A stretch of DNA of 8,429 bases, from the NCBI GenBank assembly GCA_003451715.1, contig DMJN01000331.1, forward strand, positions 1-8,429. The letters run 5' to 3'. The stretch comes from Gammaproteobacteria bacterium (GTDB lineage Bacteria > Pseudomonadota > Gammaproteobacteria > Pseudomonadales > Pseudohongiellaceae). The notes under the pieces are model-generated. The model had not been told where the DNA came from. It saw only the letters and a list, made by a program, of their open reading frames with translations, and did no database searches. Shown here in pieces: positions 1 to 6,506 of the stretch (positions are counted from its first letter, which is position 1; the number at the start of each line of letters is the position of its first letter). The position numbers and the translations under genes were made by a program.

Positions 1-10
1 GCCACTGAAT

Positions 11-832
11 ATGGTCACCATTCCCTCGTCAGGCCAACAGGTGCCTGGCGTGGGTATCGGCTGCCGCAACTATCGTGGTTCACTCAATTCCGCTGAGATG
101 CCGGTATTCAGAGACACCTTTGCTACTTATCACCGATTAGGCGGTAAGGTAATAGACACTTCTCCAAATTATGGAAATTCTGAAGAAATCATCGGTCGCC
201 TCATGAATGAACTCGGTATCCGCGAGGATTTGTGGGTAGCGACCAAGGTCGACCGGGAGGATCGCGCCAGTGGCATTGCCCGCATGGAACGGTCCTTCGA
301 ATTACTCGGCGGCGACAGTTTCGAGTTAATGCAGGTGCATAACCTGCGCGGTACTGAGATTCAACTGGAGACCATGGCGGCCTGGAAAGAGCAGGGGCGC
401 TTTCGCCACATCGGTGTTACCACTTCCAGTGACCGGCAATACGATGCCCTGGCCGATGTCATGAATGGTCACACGCTGGACTTCATTCAGTTGGACTATT
501 CACTCGGAAACCGCAATGCCAATGACCGTTTGCTCCCCATGGCACTGGATAAGGGAATCGCCGTGTTGGTAAACCTGCCCTTTGGCAGAGGGCGGCTGTT
601 TAACGCCGTGGGTGACCGACCCCTGCCTGACTGGGCGGCCGACATCGATGCCACTTCCTGGGCTCAGGTATTTCTCAAGTACATCATGGCCCATCCCAGC
701 GGAGCCATACCCATACCCGGAACCACCAAGCCGCACCATGCCGAGGACAATCTCTCTGCGGCGAGGGGGCGCCTGCCGGATGCCAACCTGCGTCGGGAAA
801 TGGAAAATTTCATCGACCCATTATTAGGATAG
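11..832 (+). CDS. Aldo/keto reductase, possibly 5'-truncated by the window
   Basis: NAD(P)H-dependent oxidoreductase of the aldo/keto reductase superfamily (TIM barrel), reducing carbonyl groups on an unknown substrate. The catalytic tetrad is visible: Asp49 and Tyr54 in DTSPNYG, Lys79 in ATKVD, and His110 in MQVHNL. The first strand (IPSSGQQVPGVGIG, residues 4-17) and the C-terminal cofactor-binding segment (IPIPGTTKPHHAEDNLSAA, from about residue 233) are both present, so the barrel is complete. The reading frame stays open to the window edge (Pro-Leu-Asn before Met1) and no Shine-Dalgarno sequence is visible in the 10 bases before this ATG. The true protein could therefore start further left, for example with an export signal as some family members have. 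The stop lies just before the membrane gene that follows, suggesting co-transcription. Fold and catalytic class are secure; substrate and start are not. Confidence 0.9.
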   Translation: MVTIPSSGQQVPGVGIGCRNYRGSLNSAEMPVFRDTFATYHRLGGKVIDTSPNYGNSEEIIGRLMNELGIREDLWVATKVDREDRASGIARMERSFELLGGDSFELMQVHNLRGTEIQLETMAAWKEQGRFRHIGVTTSSDRQYDALADVMNGHTLDFIQLDYSLGNRNANDRLLPMALDKGIAVLVNLPFGRGRLFNAVGDRPLPDWAADIDATSWAQVFLKYIMAHPSGAIPIPGTTKPHHAEDNLSAARGRLPDANLRREMENFIDPLLG

Positions 833-842
833 GATTAGAACC

Positions 843-1331
843 CTGTATACGCTGGCCAGGCTGGAAGAAACGGCGCTCAGCATCTGGTTACGGGAATCGG
901 GTGTCGCGTTCTTTACGTCTTTAACCTTACATTCGCTGGCCATGGCATTCGTGGTTGGTATTAATCTCGCTGTAGCGTTTCGGATGCTGGGCATGGTGCC
1001 AGGTGTCGCTACAGGTCCCCTATCCCGGTTTTACACACTGCATTGGTATGGGGCCTTAGTAATCTTCCTGTCCGGTATTGCCCTGCTGATAGCCTACCCA
1101 GCCAAGGCGCTGACCAATCCGGTTTTTTACCTCAAGTTCTCCGCTCTGAGCCTGGGATTGGTACTTGCCTATCGAGTACAGCGAATCCTAGTGATACAGG
1201 CAGTGCCCGAATCCGAGCGGCGGCTTAAATGGATCGCAGCGGCTTCAATCCCCCTATGGATCATCACCATCACCTCCGGGCGCTTCCTCGCTTATACCCA
1301 CAGTGTCTTGTTGGCATCCAGGTTCTATTGA
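843..1331 (+). CDS. Four-helix membrane protein, DUF6644-like, first of a paralogous pair; probable non-ATG start
   Basis: Inner-membrane protein of about 162 aa and unknown function. The first ATG in frame is at 942, but the 33 codons before it encode a coherent N-terminus (LARLEETALSIWLRES, then a helix containing LHSLAMAFVVG) with no stop. They align with the start of the next gene, so translation must begin upstream. The preceding in-frame stop is at 825-827. The only start-like codons after it are ATT at 834 and CTG at 843. An AGGA at 831-834 is well spaced for CTG 843. Numbered from 843, helices lie at about 24-49, 66-85, 93-115 and 130-151. His30 is in helix 1, His67 opens helix 2, and a Gly-Arg motif (GRFLAY) ends helix 4. 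It starts about 10 bases after the reductase stop and ends 4 bases before the next gene. The DUF6644 assignment is from memory; the start is inferred. Confidence 0.7.
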   Translation: MYTLARLEETALSIWLRESGVAFFTSLTLHSLAMAFVVGINLAVAFRMLGMVPGVATGPLSRFYTLHWYGALVIFLSGIALLIAYPAKALTNPVFYLKFSALSLGLVLAYRVQRILVIQAVPESERRLKWIAAASIPLWIITITSGRFLAYTHSVLLASRFY

Positions 1332-1335
1332 TTCC

Positions 1336-1842
1336 ATGGTCGAGATTCTCTCAAACTTTGCTCAGCTCAGTGGTATTTATGGAATCATGAATTCACCCTG
1401 GGGTTGGCCTACCGCAGAGTCGATTCATTTTCTCGGGCTGAGCCTTCTCATCGGCACAGTCGGTGTGTTTGATCTGAGAATGATTGGGATCGGCAATGGT
1501 ATCGCCTACGCCGACCTTCATAGGCTGGTACCGATCGGCGTTACAGGGTTTTTCTTAAATGTGATAACTGGCACTATGTTTCTGGTAACGGCACCAGATC
1601 AGTACCTGTTCAATCCAGCATTCCAGACCAAACTGCTCTTTATTCTAATAGCAGGTATCAATATGCTGTGGTTCTATGCGAGCTGCCTCGCTCAAGTCAG
1701 GCATACCGACGCGACAATGTCAGTTTCCCATCGGGCAAAAATCATCGGTATTATTTCGCTGTTGAGTTGGTCTATCATCATTGTGTGTGGCCGCTTAATT
1801 ACCTATTTTCGGCCGCCTTATCACTGGTGCTTCTGGTGCTAA
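1336..1842 (+). CDS. Four-helix membrane protein, DUF6644-like, second paralogue with a C-terminal CxxC
   Basis: A 168-aa inner-membrane protein of unknown function, paralogous to the gene just upstream. The alignments are ESIHFLGLSLLIG with LTLHSLAMAFVVG (helix 1, shared His31), NPAFQTKL with NPVFYLKF (start of helix 3), and CGRLITY with SGRFLAY (end of helix 4). Helices lie at about 28-50, 65-86, 97-119 and 136-156. His62 precedes helix 2, roughly where the paralogue has His67. The protein ends in WCFWC, a terminal CxxC that the upstream copy lacks. ATG 1336 is preferred over an earlier start at 1303, which would overlap the previous gene and add a tail that does not align. The histidines and terminal cysteines could bind heme or metal; that is inference. 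A product working as a heterodimer with its neighbour is plausible. Confidence 0.8.
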   Translation: MVEILSNFAQLSGIYGIMNSPWGWPTAESIHFLGLSLLIGTVGVFDLRMIGIGNGIAYADLHRLVPIGVTGFFLNVITGTMFLVTAPDQYLFNPAFQTKLLFILIAGINMLWFYASCLAQVRHTDATMSVSHRAKIIGIISLLSWSIIIVCGRLITYFRPPYHWCFWC

Positions 1843-1882
1843 GGATCCTCAGAACAAGTAGATGGCCACCAGGCCAGAGCAG

Positions 1883-1899
1883 TCTTGCTATAAGCAAGA
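1883..1899. repeat. Perfect 7-bp inverted repeat between the membrane pair and the SURF1 gene
   Basis: TCTTGCT (1883-1889) and AGCAAGA (1893-1899) are perfect reverse complements around a 3-base loop, in the 137-base gap between the second membrane gene and the SURF1 gene. No T-run follows on either strand, so it is not a clear intrinsic terminator. It may be a weak pause or processing hairpin, or a short operator. Confidence 0.35.
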
Positions 1900-1979
1900 G
1901 CGGGCTTGAATATTCGAAATTACAGTCCACAGTATTGATCTTGTTAAACTTCTGCTTTAGTCTCTCAGCGCTTTTCTGA

Positions 1980-2768
1980 ATGACCGGAACCCTGATGCAA
2001 CTACAACGCGAATTCACAATCGGCAGCTTTCACATACGAGTGAACTGGCTGATAACGGCCTGTGTACTCATGACAGCCTTTGGGCTCGCCCAGCTTGGCC
2101 TGTGGCAGCTGGGTCGAGCAGCGGAGAAAGTCGAAGCACAACGCACATTGGAGTTGGAATTAAACGCCAATGCCACAGCAATCGAAGACATTCCTGAGGG
2201 TCATCTGCATCGGGCTAATCCTGAGATGCAAAACCACCACGTGCTCCTGCGAGGCGAATACCTGAATGAACGCACCATACTGTTGTTGGCAGAATTTTTC
2301 GATGGCCAGATAGGTTATGGAGTCGTAACGCCATTTCGCCTGAGCAGTACCCAGCAGCTGATACTGGTGAGCCGAGGCTGGACCACTGGCATACTGCCCC
2401 CAAACACTCCGCCCCGGCTACGTTCGGTTACCGGTCCGGTCGAGGTAACCGCCCAGATCTTTATCCCAGCCGAGGATGCCTACATCATTCCCAGCCAGAT
2501 CGATGCCAGTGTTTGGCCGCTGCGTATGCGGAGCCTGGAAATCGATGTAATCTCCGAAATTCTCGATGAACCGCTGTTTCCTTTCGAAGTCCGGCTCACA
2601 GATGACCAACAAGGAACCCTGGTACGCCATTGGCCTGCGGTGAATGCTGATATTAATCAGAATTTATCTTATGCAGTTCAATGGTTTAGTTTTGGACTAA
2701 TCGTAATATTCATCGCCCTGTTGGCCAGCAGCAACCTCTGGGAGCTGATTCGCGGACCAAAGGAGTAG
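1980..2768 (+). CDS. SURF1-family cytochrome oxidase assembly protein with an altered heme-site residue
   Basis: SURF1 proteins (Shy1 in yeast) are inner-membrane factors that help insert heme into subunit I of cytochrome c oxidase. The typical two-helix layout is present: helix 1 at about 22-41 running into the signature LGLWQLGRA (39-47, Trp42, Gln43), a long periplasmic domain with the conserved RGW (132-134), and helix 2 at about 231-251 starting with the YAVQWF signature (231-236). The length, 262 aa, is usual. In characterised members a His precedes this signature (NEHLQY in human SURF1, heme-binding His193 in Paracoccus, as I recall). Here the equivalent residue is Asn228 (INQNLSYAVQWF). 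ATG 1995 is an alternative start, with GGAA five bases upstream, whereas ATG 1980 has no visible ribosome-binding site. No oxidase subunit, ctaA or ctaB is visible nearby. Family membership is secure; normal heme handling is uncertain. Confidence 0.88.
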   Translation: MTGTLMQLQREFTIGSFHIRVNWLITACVLMTAFGLAQLGLWQLGRAAEKVEAQRTLELELNANATAIEDIPEGHLHRANPEMQNHHVLLRGEYLNERTILLLAEFFDGQIGYGVVTPFRLSSTQQLILVSRGWTTGILPPNTPPRLRSVTGPVEVTAQIFIPAEDAYIIPSQIDASVWPLRMRSLEIDVISEILDEPLFPFEVRLTDDQQGTLVRHWPAVNADINQNLSYAVQWFSFGLIVIFIALLASSNLWELIRGPKE

Positions 2769-2831
2769 CGCCCAATACTGTTCCAGATAATGAACAATAA
2801 AGCAGCCCAATATCGGAATTCCAGAGGGTTC

Positions 2832-3422
2832 CTAATCTGATCCCAGGTCAGGATCTTCTTCATCGAGCTCGATAACGAATGGCGGGTCAAATATTGGCGG
2901 GTCACGATCGATAATGATCTCGGTGCGTGGCGGGTCAACGTAGCGAACATCAGGATCCCCATAGCGAGTCTGCAAGCGCAGCGCTTCCGCCTCCCTGATT
3001 ACCGAAGGGGGTTCGGCGCCCGGACCAAATGCAAAACTGAAACTGCCCTTGACCAGTTGCTCATTGGCAGTCAGTACAGCCCAGTCTGTCGTATAGTAAG
3101 TAGCATCCTGCAGATCGGGTAATTCCCAAACAAAATTTGCCGCCATCGAAGGATTGTAGCGAAAGCTGATATCCACCCAGTCCCGCTGCTCATTACGTAG
3201 GGTAAGTTTTACCAGGCGAACCTGGCTTGGAAACAACAGCTTGAACTGCTCCGGTGCCACATCCAGCACCGAGTCATCTAATGGGCTTGTTTCTGTTTTG
3301 GCGGCAATTCCTGTACTATCCGCTGCTTGCGAATGCAGGCTGTGTTGAGCAACTGACATGCTGCTGCAGAATAGAACCACAGCAGGCAGGATGATTTGAA
3401 TACCGTAAACTGTTTTCGACAC
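2832..3422 (-). CDS. Secreted CopC-like protein with a degenerate copper site and acidic DPP tail
   Basis: Exported protein of about 196 aa. A signal peptide (residues 1-25, cleavage SVA|Q) is followed by a CopC-type beta-sandwich at about 46-133: SPLDDSVLDVAPEQFKLLFP, VRLVKLTL, DWAVLTAN and LVKGSFSF match the family pattern. CopC proteins are periplasmic copper carriers that ligate Cu(II) through the N-terminal His and an Asp-x-His just before the VxG strand. Here that triplet is Asn120-Glu121-Gln122, so the canonical site is lost. Two His follow the cleavage site (QHSLH). The C-terminal 35 residues are an unusual acidic tail with three Asp-Pro-Pro motifs (163, 174, 179) ending in DEEDPDLGSD. 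I chose GTG 3422 because GAGAG lies 5 bases upstream; TTG 3434 is the alternative and adds four residues. The gene converges with the SURF1 gene and diverges from the thioesterase. Family call is by pattern, fairly confident; function is unknown. Confidence 0.72.
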   Translation of the reverse strand: MSKTVYGIQIILPAVVLFCSSMSVAQHSLHSQAADSTGIAAKTETSPLDDSVLDVAPEQFKLLFPSQVRLVKLTLRNEQRDWVDISFRYNPSMAANFVWELPDLQDATYYTTDWAVLTANEQLVKGSFSFAFGPGAEPPSVIREAEALRLQTRYGDPDVRYVDPPRTEIIIDRDPPIFDPPFVIELDEEDPDLGSD

Positions 3423-3522
3423 GATAACTCTCAATGCTCAGCAGCGTGCGCTGTTTAGGAACACGAAGGATAGCATAATTACTACGTTTTATGCCCTTTC
3501 TGACGACGAGGTACAAACCGGA

Positions 3523-4320
3523 ATGCAAGCGTCTGACCTGTCACAGATCCTGACCAGGCTAGAGGACAACGAGAATAATACTACCTCGTTTGACGAAAGC
3601 TGGTCGCAGGGTCGCTCGGCCTTCGGCGGTATTGCGACAGCATTTGCTGTCACCGGCATGAGAAAGCTGTTGCAGTCAAATCAGCCTATGCGCTCCCTGA
3701 TGGTTTCTTTTATCGCACCGGTTCACCCGGGCGAGGTGCGAGTTGAAGCCAGTATTCAGAGACAGGGAAAGAATGTCACCCAGATGAGTGCCGACCTGAT
3801 CTGCCACGATGAAGTGTGCCTGCAGGCAATGGGGGTTTTTGGAAATTCGCGGCCCGCTTTACAAGTCGCCCCATGCAGTGATTTTAATCCTTCGCCAAGG
3901 GAGCAGGGACTCAGCTTTGATGAATATCTCAAACGTCTACCGGGTTTTTTGAGTTACTTCGATGGTTGCTGGATTGACGGGGGTCTGCCCTTCTCCGGCA
4001 ATCCCAGTCGACAACTAAATCTATGGGTGCGTCACAAGGCGGATATGAGCAAATTGCCCACCGAGAGGATAGTTACCATCGCCGACATACCTCCACCGGT
4101 CATTCTGTCCTACTTCGACAAGCCACCGGTGCCATCCAGTTCCCTGACCTGGTCTCTGGAGTTTGTGGTTCCCCCCGAATCGGTAAAAGCTGACTGGTTC
4201 TACCTGGAGTTCACCGTGGAAGCAGCGGCAGATGGCTATACTCAACAGTCGGGCAAGGTCTTTGACGAAACGGGTCAACTGTGTGCCTTATCGCGGCAAT
4301 GCATGGTCTATTTTGCATAG
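3523..4320 (+). CDS. TesB-like double-hotdog acyl-CoA thioesterase
   Basis: A 265-aa cytoplasmic thioesterase predicted to hydrolyse acyl-CoA to free acid and CoA. The N-terminal hotdog holds QGRSAFGGIATAFAV (29-43, the hotdog helix), SLMVSFIAPVHPGEV (58-72) and a strand ending MGVFGNSRP. The C-terminal hotdog runs from about 165 to the end. By alignment with E. coli TesB (catalytic Asp204, Thr228, Gln278), Asp188 in IADIPPP, Ser207 in SSSLTWSLEF and Gln259 in ALSRQCM occupy the catalytic positions, with Ser in place of Thr. ATG 3523 has GAGG at 3508-3511, a rather long 11-base spacing. A CATAAT at 3474-3479 in the 88-base divergent gap could be its -10 box, without a convincing -35. The stop faces the nfsA stop across 2 bases. 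The class is secure; chain-length preference cannot be seen. Confidence 0.88.
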   Translation: MQASDLSQILTRLEDNENNTTSFDESWSQGRSAFGGIATAFAVTGMRKLLQSNQPMRSLMVSFIAPVHPGEVRVEASIQRQGKNVTQMSADLICHDEVCLQAMGVFGNSRPALQVAPCSDFNPSPREQGLSFDEYLKRLPGFLSYFDGCWIDGGLPFSGNPSRQLNLWVRHKADMSKLPTERIVTIADIPPPVILSYFDKPPVPSSSLTWSLEFVVPPESVKADWFYLEFTVEAAADGYTQQSGKVFDETGQLCALSRQCMVYFA

Positions 4321-4322
4321 CA

Positions 4323-5060
4323 CTAACGAAACTTAAATCCCTGCCCTTCCAGGAATTCTTTCATATGAGGTCGACACTTTTCCGACAACAGCGTCGACAC
4401 CTGCTCGGTCCAACTGATCCCATGACCACCCCCGGTGCGCAGACGATAGTATTCCCTGACCTGCTCGTCGTATGCGCTGATCGCTTGCTTGTCCCCAGAC
4501 TCGTTGTAGACTTCCTGCTTGAGAATGATCTGAGCCGGTAGGCGAGGTTTCACCTCCGGGTCCTGATCAGGATAACCCAGGCATAGACCGAATACGGGAA
4601 ACACGCCTTTTGGTAGCTCCAGCAATTCCGATACCAAGCCCGGATTGTTGCGTATTCCACCGATGTAACAGATTCCCAAACCAACAGATTCGGCGGCAAC
4701 TACGATGTTTTGAGCCATCAGCGCAACATCGACAGTGGCGATGATGAAGTGTTCGGTATAGTCACCCTCGAAGGACTTACCATACTGCTCGCAGTAGTTA
4801 CCCGCACGTTTTAAATCGGCACAAAAAACCATGAACTCGGCGGCGCTCGCGACGTAGGACTGTCCCCCGGCGAGTTCGGCAATTTTTTCCCGCGTAGTTG
4901 GATTGGTAACGCGGATGATAGTAGACCCCTGTAAGAAGCTGGAGGTCGCTGCCGCCTGTCCTGCGATGATCAGGTCTTCGAATAACTCGGGACTGATGGC
5001 CTGATCAGTAAACTTGCGAATACTACGGTGTGACTTCAGTAACTCAATTACCGAGCTCAT
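4323..5060 (-). CDS. nfsA: Oxygen-insensitive NADPH nitroreductase NfsA
   Basis: FMN-dependent flavoprotein reducing nitroaromatics, quinones and similar compounds with NADPH, acting in the cytoplasm as a homodimer. The 245-aa product aligns with E. coli NfsA (240 aa) throughout: HRSIRKF (11-17) and SSFLQ (40-44) at the FMN site, GGQSYVASAAEFMVFCAD (65-82), YIGGIRNN (132-139), VFGLCLGYP (156-164), KPRLP (171-175) and YDEQVREYY (197-205). Arg208 falls at E. coli Arg203, the NADPH-binding residue. I start at ATG 5060 because AAGGA sits 7 bases upstream and MSSVIELLKSHRSIR matches the E. coli N-terminus. An ATG at 5108 would add 16 unmatched residues. It follows the serine hydrolase gene by 55 bases on the same strand and may share its transcript. 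E. coli nfsA is under SoxRS control; I see no clear site here. Confidence 0.93.
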   Translation of the reverse strand: MSSVIELLKSHRSIRKFTDQAISPELFEDLIIAGQAAATSSFLQGSTIIRVTNPTTREKIAELAGGQSYVASAAEFMVFCADLKRAGNYCEQYGKSFEGDYTEHFIIATVDVALMAQNIVVAAESVGLGICYIGGIRNNPGLVSELLELPKGVFPVFGLCLGYPDQDPEVKPRLPAQIILKQEVYNESGDKQAISAYDEQVREYYRLRTGGGHGISWTEQVSTLLSEKCRPHMKEFLEGQGFKFR

Positions 5061-5115
5061 GTTGCTTTCCTTTTCGGTAGCCAGATCGACTCTGGATGAT
5101 CGCATCAATGGAGGC

Positions 5116-6288
5116 TCAGAGGGCCCTTAGATTATCCAGAAATGCTGGCACGATTTCGTTGGCCAGATTGGATTCCGCATTGAACAACAAAACCATGCCG
5201 ATATTGGCTTCGGGTACGAAGACCATTTCCGACCGGTAGCCTCTGACGCCCCCACCGTGATGAATAGCCCTCAAGCCCTTGTAATCGAACACCCGCCAAC
5301 CAATCCCATAATAGGCCTTCTCGAGACCAGACCAGCGATTGAAGTAATTCCCATAGGGAGTCGAGATAACCGGTTCATGCAATTGTGACAAAAAATTCGC
5401 TGGCAGCACCTCGGGGAAGGCACCGAGATTGGCACGTATCCACATGCTCATGTCGAATATGCTGGCATTGATACCCGATGCCGGCGCTACCGAATAATAG
5501 GCGGGATTCGTGGTAGTGGTTCGCCAGTTGCCACGTACCAGGCGGTGCGGAGCAGTAGCTTCCGGATCGTTCAGATAGGGATCCATCCCCACACTGGCAG
5601 TGACCATTCCCAGGGGCTTGAACAATTGTTCGTAAAGATACTCCGCATAGCTGTCTCCGGTACTCTGTTCCACCACATCGCCGATCAGAGAGAACACCAC
5701 ATTCTGATAGCTATAGCATTCGCCAGGTCGGCACACGGTTGGAATCTGATCGAATTTTTCCTTGATCTTGTCGTAAGCCACACCGTCATCGAGCATATTG
5801 GAGTAGGAATGGGGCATCAGGCCGGTGGACTGGCTTGCGACGTGCTTCAAGGTTATGAACTGTGATGAATTTCCGTTGCCAATACTCAGCTGGGGAAATA
5901 TGTCACTGATGCGGGTGTCCCATCTCTGCAGATTCTGATTAACCAGAAGCGTTGCGGCGGTACCGGCAAAGGTCTTCGACATAGAGGCGATACGAAATAC
6001 CGAATCAGTGTTAACCGCAGCTCGCTCGGCGACCCTTCTTACTCCCCAGGTCTGCAAGTGGCTGATACCTTCGCGGGAGACTATGGCAAGTGCGGCGCCG
6101 GGTATAGCCTTCTCATCTGAAGCCGCTTCGAGCCAGCCCAGGAATTCACTGAAGTCATAATTATAGGAAATTGAAGCAGCCGGAATTGCTGCGTCATCCG
6201 CGTTGCTTGTACCGGCCAAACCGAACAGCACACTTATCAGCACGCCGCGCGCAAGCACGGTAATGTTTTTAACAGTCAATTGAGTCAC
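5116..6288 (-). CDS. Exported serine hydrolase of the beta-lactamase (class C/esterase) family
   Basis: A 390-aa serine hydrolase of the family that includes AmpC, EstB-type esterases and DD-peptidases (PF00144). A signal peptide (1-30, cleavage SNA|DD) sends it to the periplasm. All three motifs are present: Ser102-Met-Ser-Lys105 (nucleophile SxxK), Tyr194-Gln-Asn196 (YxN) and HHGGG at 343-347 (HxG, replacing KTG). The HxG form and neighbouring genes favour an esterase or peptidase over an antibiotic-hydrolysing enzyme, but the substrate cannot be read from sequence. Cys186 and Cys191 flank a short loop just before the YxN motif and could form a disulfide in the periplasm. GTG 6288 is the first possible start after an in-frame stop; the bases before it are CTCCTCC on the coding strand, not a Shine-Dalgarno site, so the start is unsure. 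It probably leads an operon with nfsA. Confidence 0.88.
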   Translation of the reverse strand: MTQLTVKNITVLARGVLISVLFGLAGTSNADDAAIPAASISYNYDFSEFLGWLEAASDEKAIPGAALAIVSREGISHLQTWGVRRVAERAAVNTDSVFRIASMSKTFAGTAATLLVNQNLQRWDTRISDIFPQLSIGNGNSSQFITLKHVASQSTGLMPHSYSNMLDDGVAYDKIKEKFDQIPTVCRPGECYSYQNVVFSLIGDVVEQSTGDSYAEYLYEQLFKPLGMVTASVGMDPYLNDPEATAPHRLVRGNWRTTTTNPAYYSVAPASGINASIFDMSMWIRANLGAFPEVLPANFLSQLHEPVISTPYGNYFNRWSGLEKAYYGIGWRVFDYKGLRAIHHGGGVRGYRSEMVFVPEANIGMVLLFNAESNLANEIVPAFLDNLRAL

Positions 6289-6419
6289 GGAGGAGAATTA
6301 GTTGTAAATGGCTAGGCGGTCCATGGTTGTGTCTGATCGAGCTATTATTGGCGGTCCTTCAACCGGTTCTGATACTTATGGCAGCCTCAGATTAATCTAT
6401 ATCCCACAGCTGAGCCTGA

Positions 6420-6448
6420 ATTATATAGGAAACTCAGGCCGGGCTTAA
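6420..6448 (-). promoter_or_regulatory. Candidate sigma-70 promoter for the serine hydrolase gene
   Basis: On the minus strand a perfect TATAAT (6425 to 6420) is preceded by 17 bases and then TTAAGC (6448 to 6443), 3 of 6 matches to TTGACA. Transcription would start near 6413 and give a leader of about 125 bases before GTG 6288. The terminator-like hairpin lies just upstream and would insulate it. The -35 is weak. Confidence 0.35.
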
Positions 6449-6471
6449 GTTCCTGTTACAGATCAAATAAA

Positions 6472-6497
6472 GCCGACTTAATTAACATTAAGTCGGC
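6472..6497 (-). terminator. 11-bp perfect hairpin, intrinsic-terminator-like on the minus strand
   Basis: GCCGACTTAAT (6472-6482) and ATTAAGTCGGC (6487-6497) pair perfectly around a TAAC loop. Read on the minus strand the stem is followed at once by TTTATTT, as in a Rho-independent terminator. On the plus strand no T-run follows. No minus-strand gene is visible to the right for it to terminate, so it may insulate the hydrolase promoter or be left from a lost gene. Confidence 0.55.
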
Positions 6498-6506
6498 CAC
6501 TTGGGG

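Noticed and set aside
1668..1979. 103-codon plus-strand frame overlapping the second membrane gene and the following gap
   Set aside because: The overlapping part is a shifted reading of the membrane gene; the rest has no ribosome-binding site and no recognisable motif. I also considered a frameshifted extension of the membrane protein, but its WCFWC end looks like a natural terminus.
2769..2831. Terminator in the convergent SURF1/CopC-like gap
   Set aside because: Only a 5-bp stem (TGTTC 2779-2783 with GAACA 2792-2796) and the GGAATTCC palindrome are present, with no T-run.
5545..5865. 106-codon plus-strand frame inside the serine hydrolase gene
   Set aside because: It lies wholly within a gene with all catalytic motifs on the other strand, so it is a shadow.
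5116..6288. Antibiotic-resistance beta-lactamase
   Set aside because: The third motif is HxG rather than KTG and the overall pattern fits the broad esterase/peptidase branch, so a resistance label is not supported.
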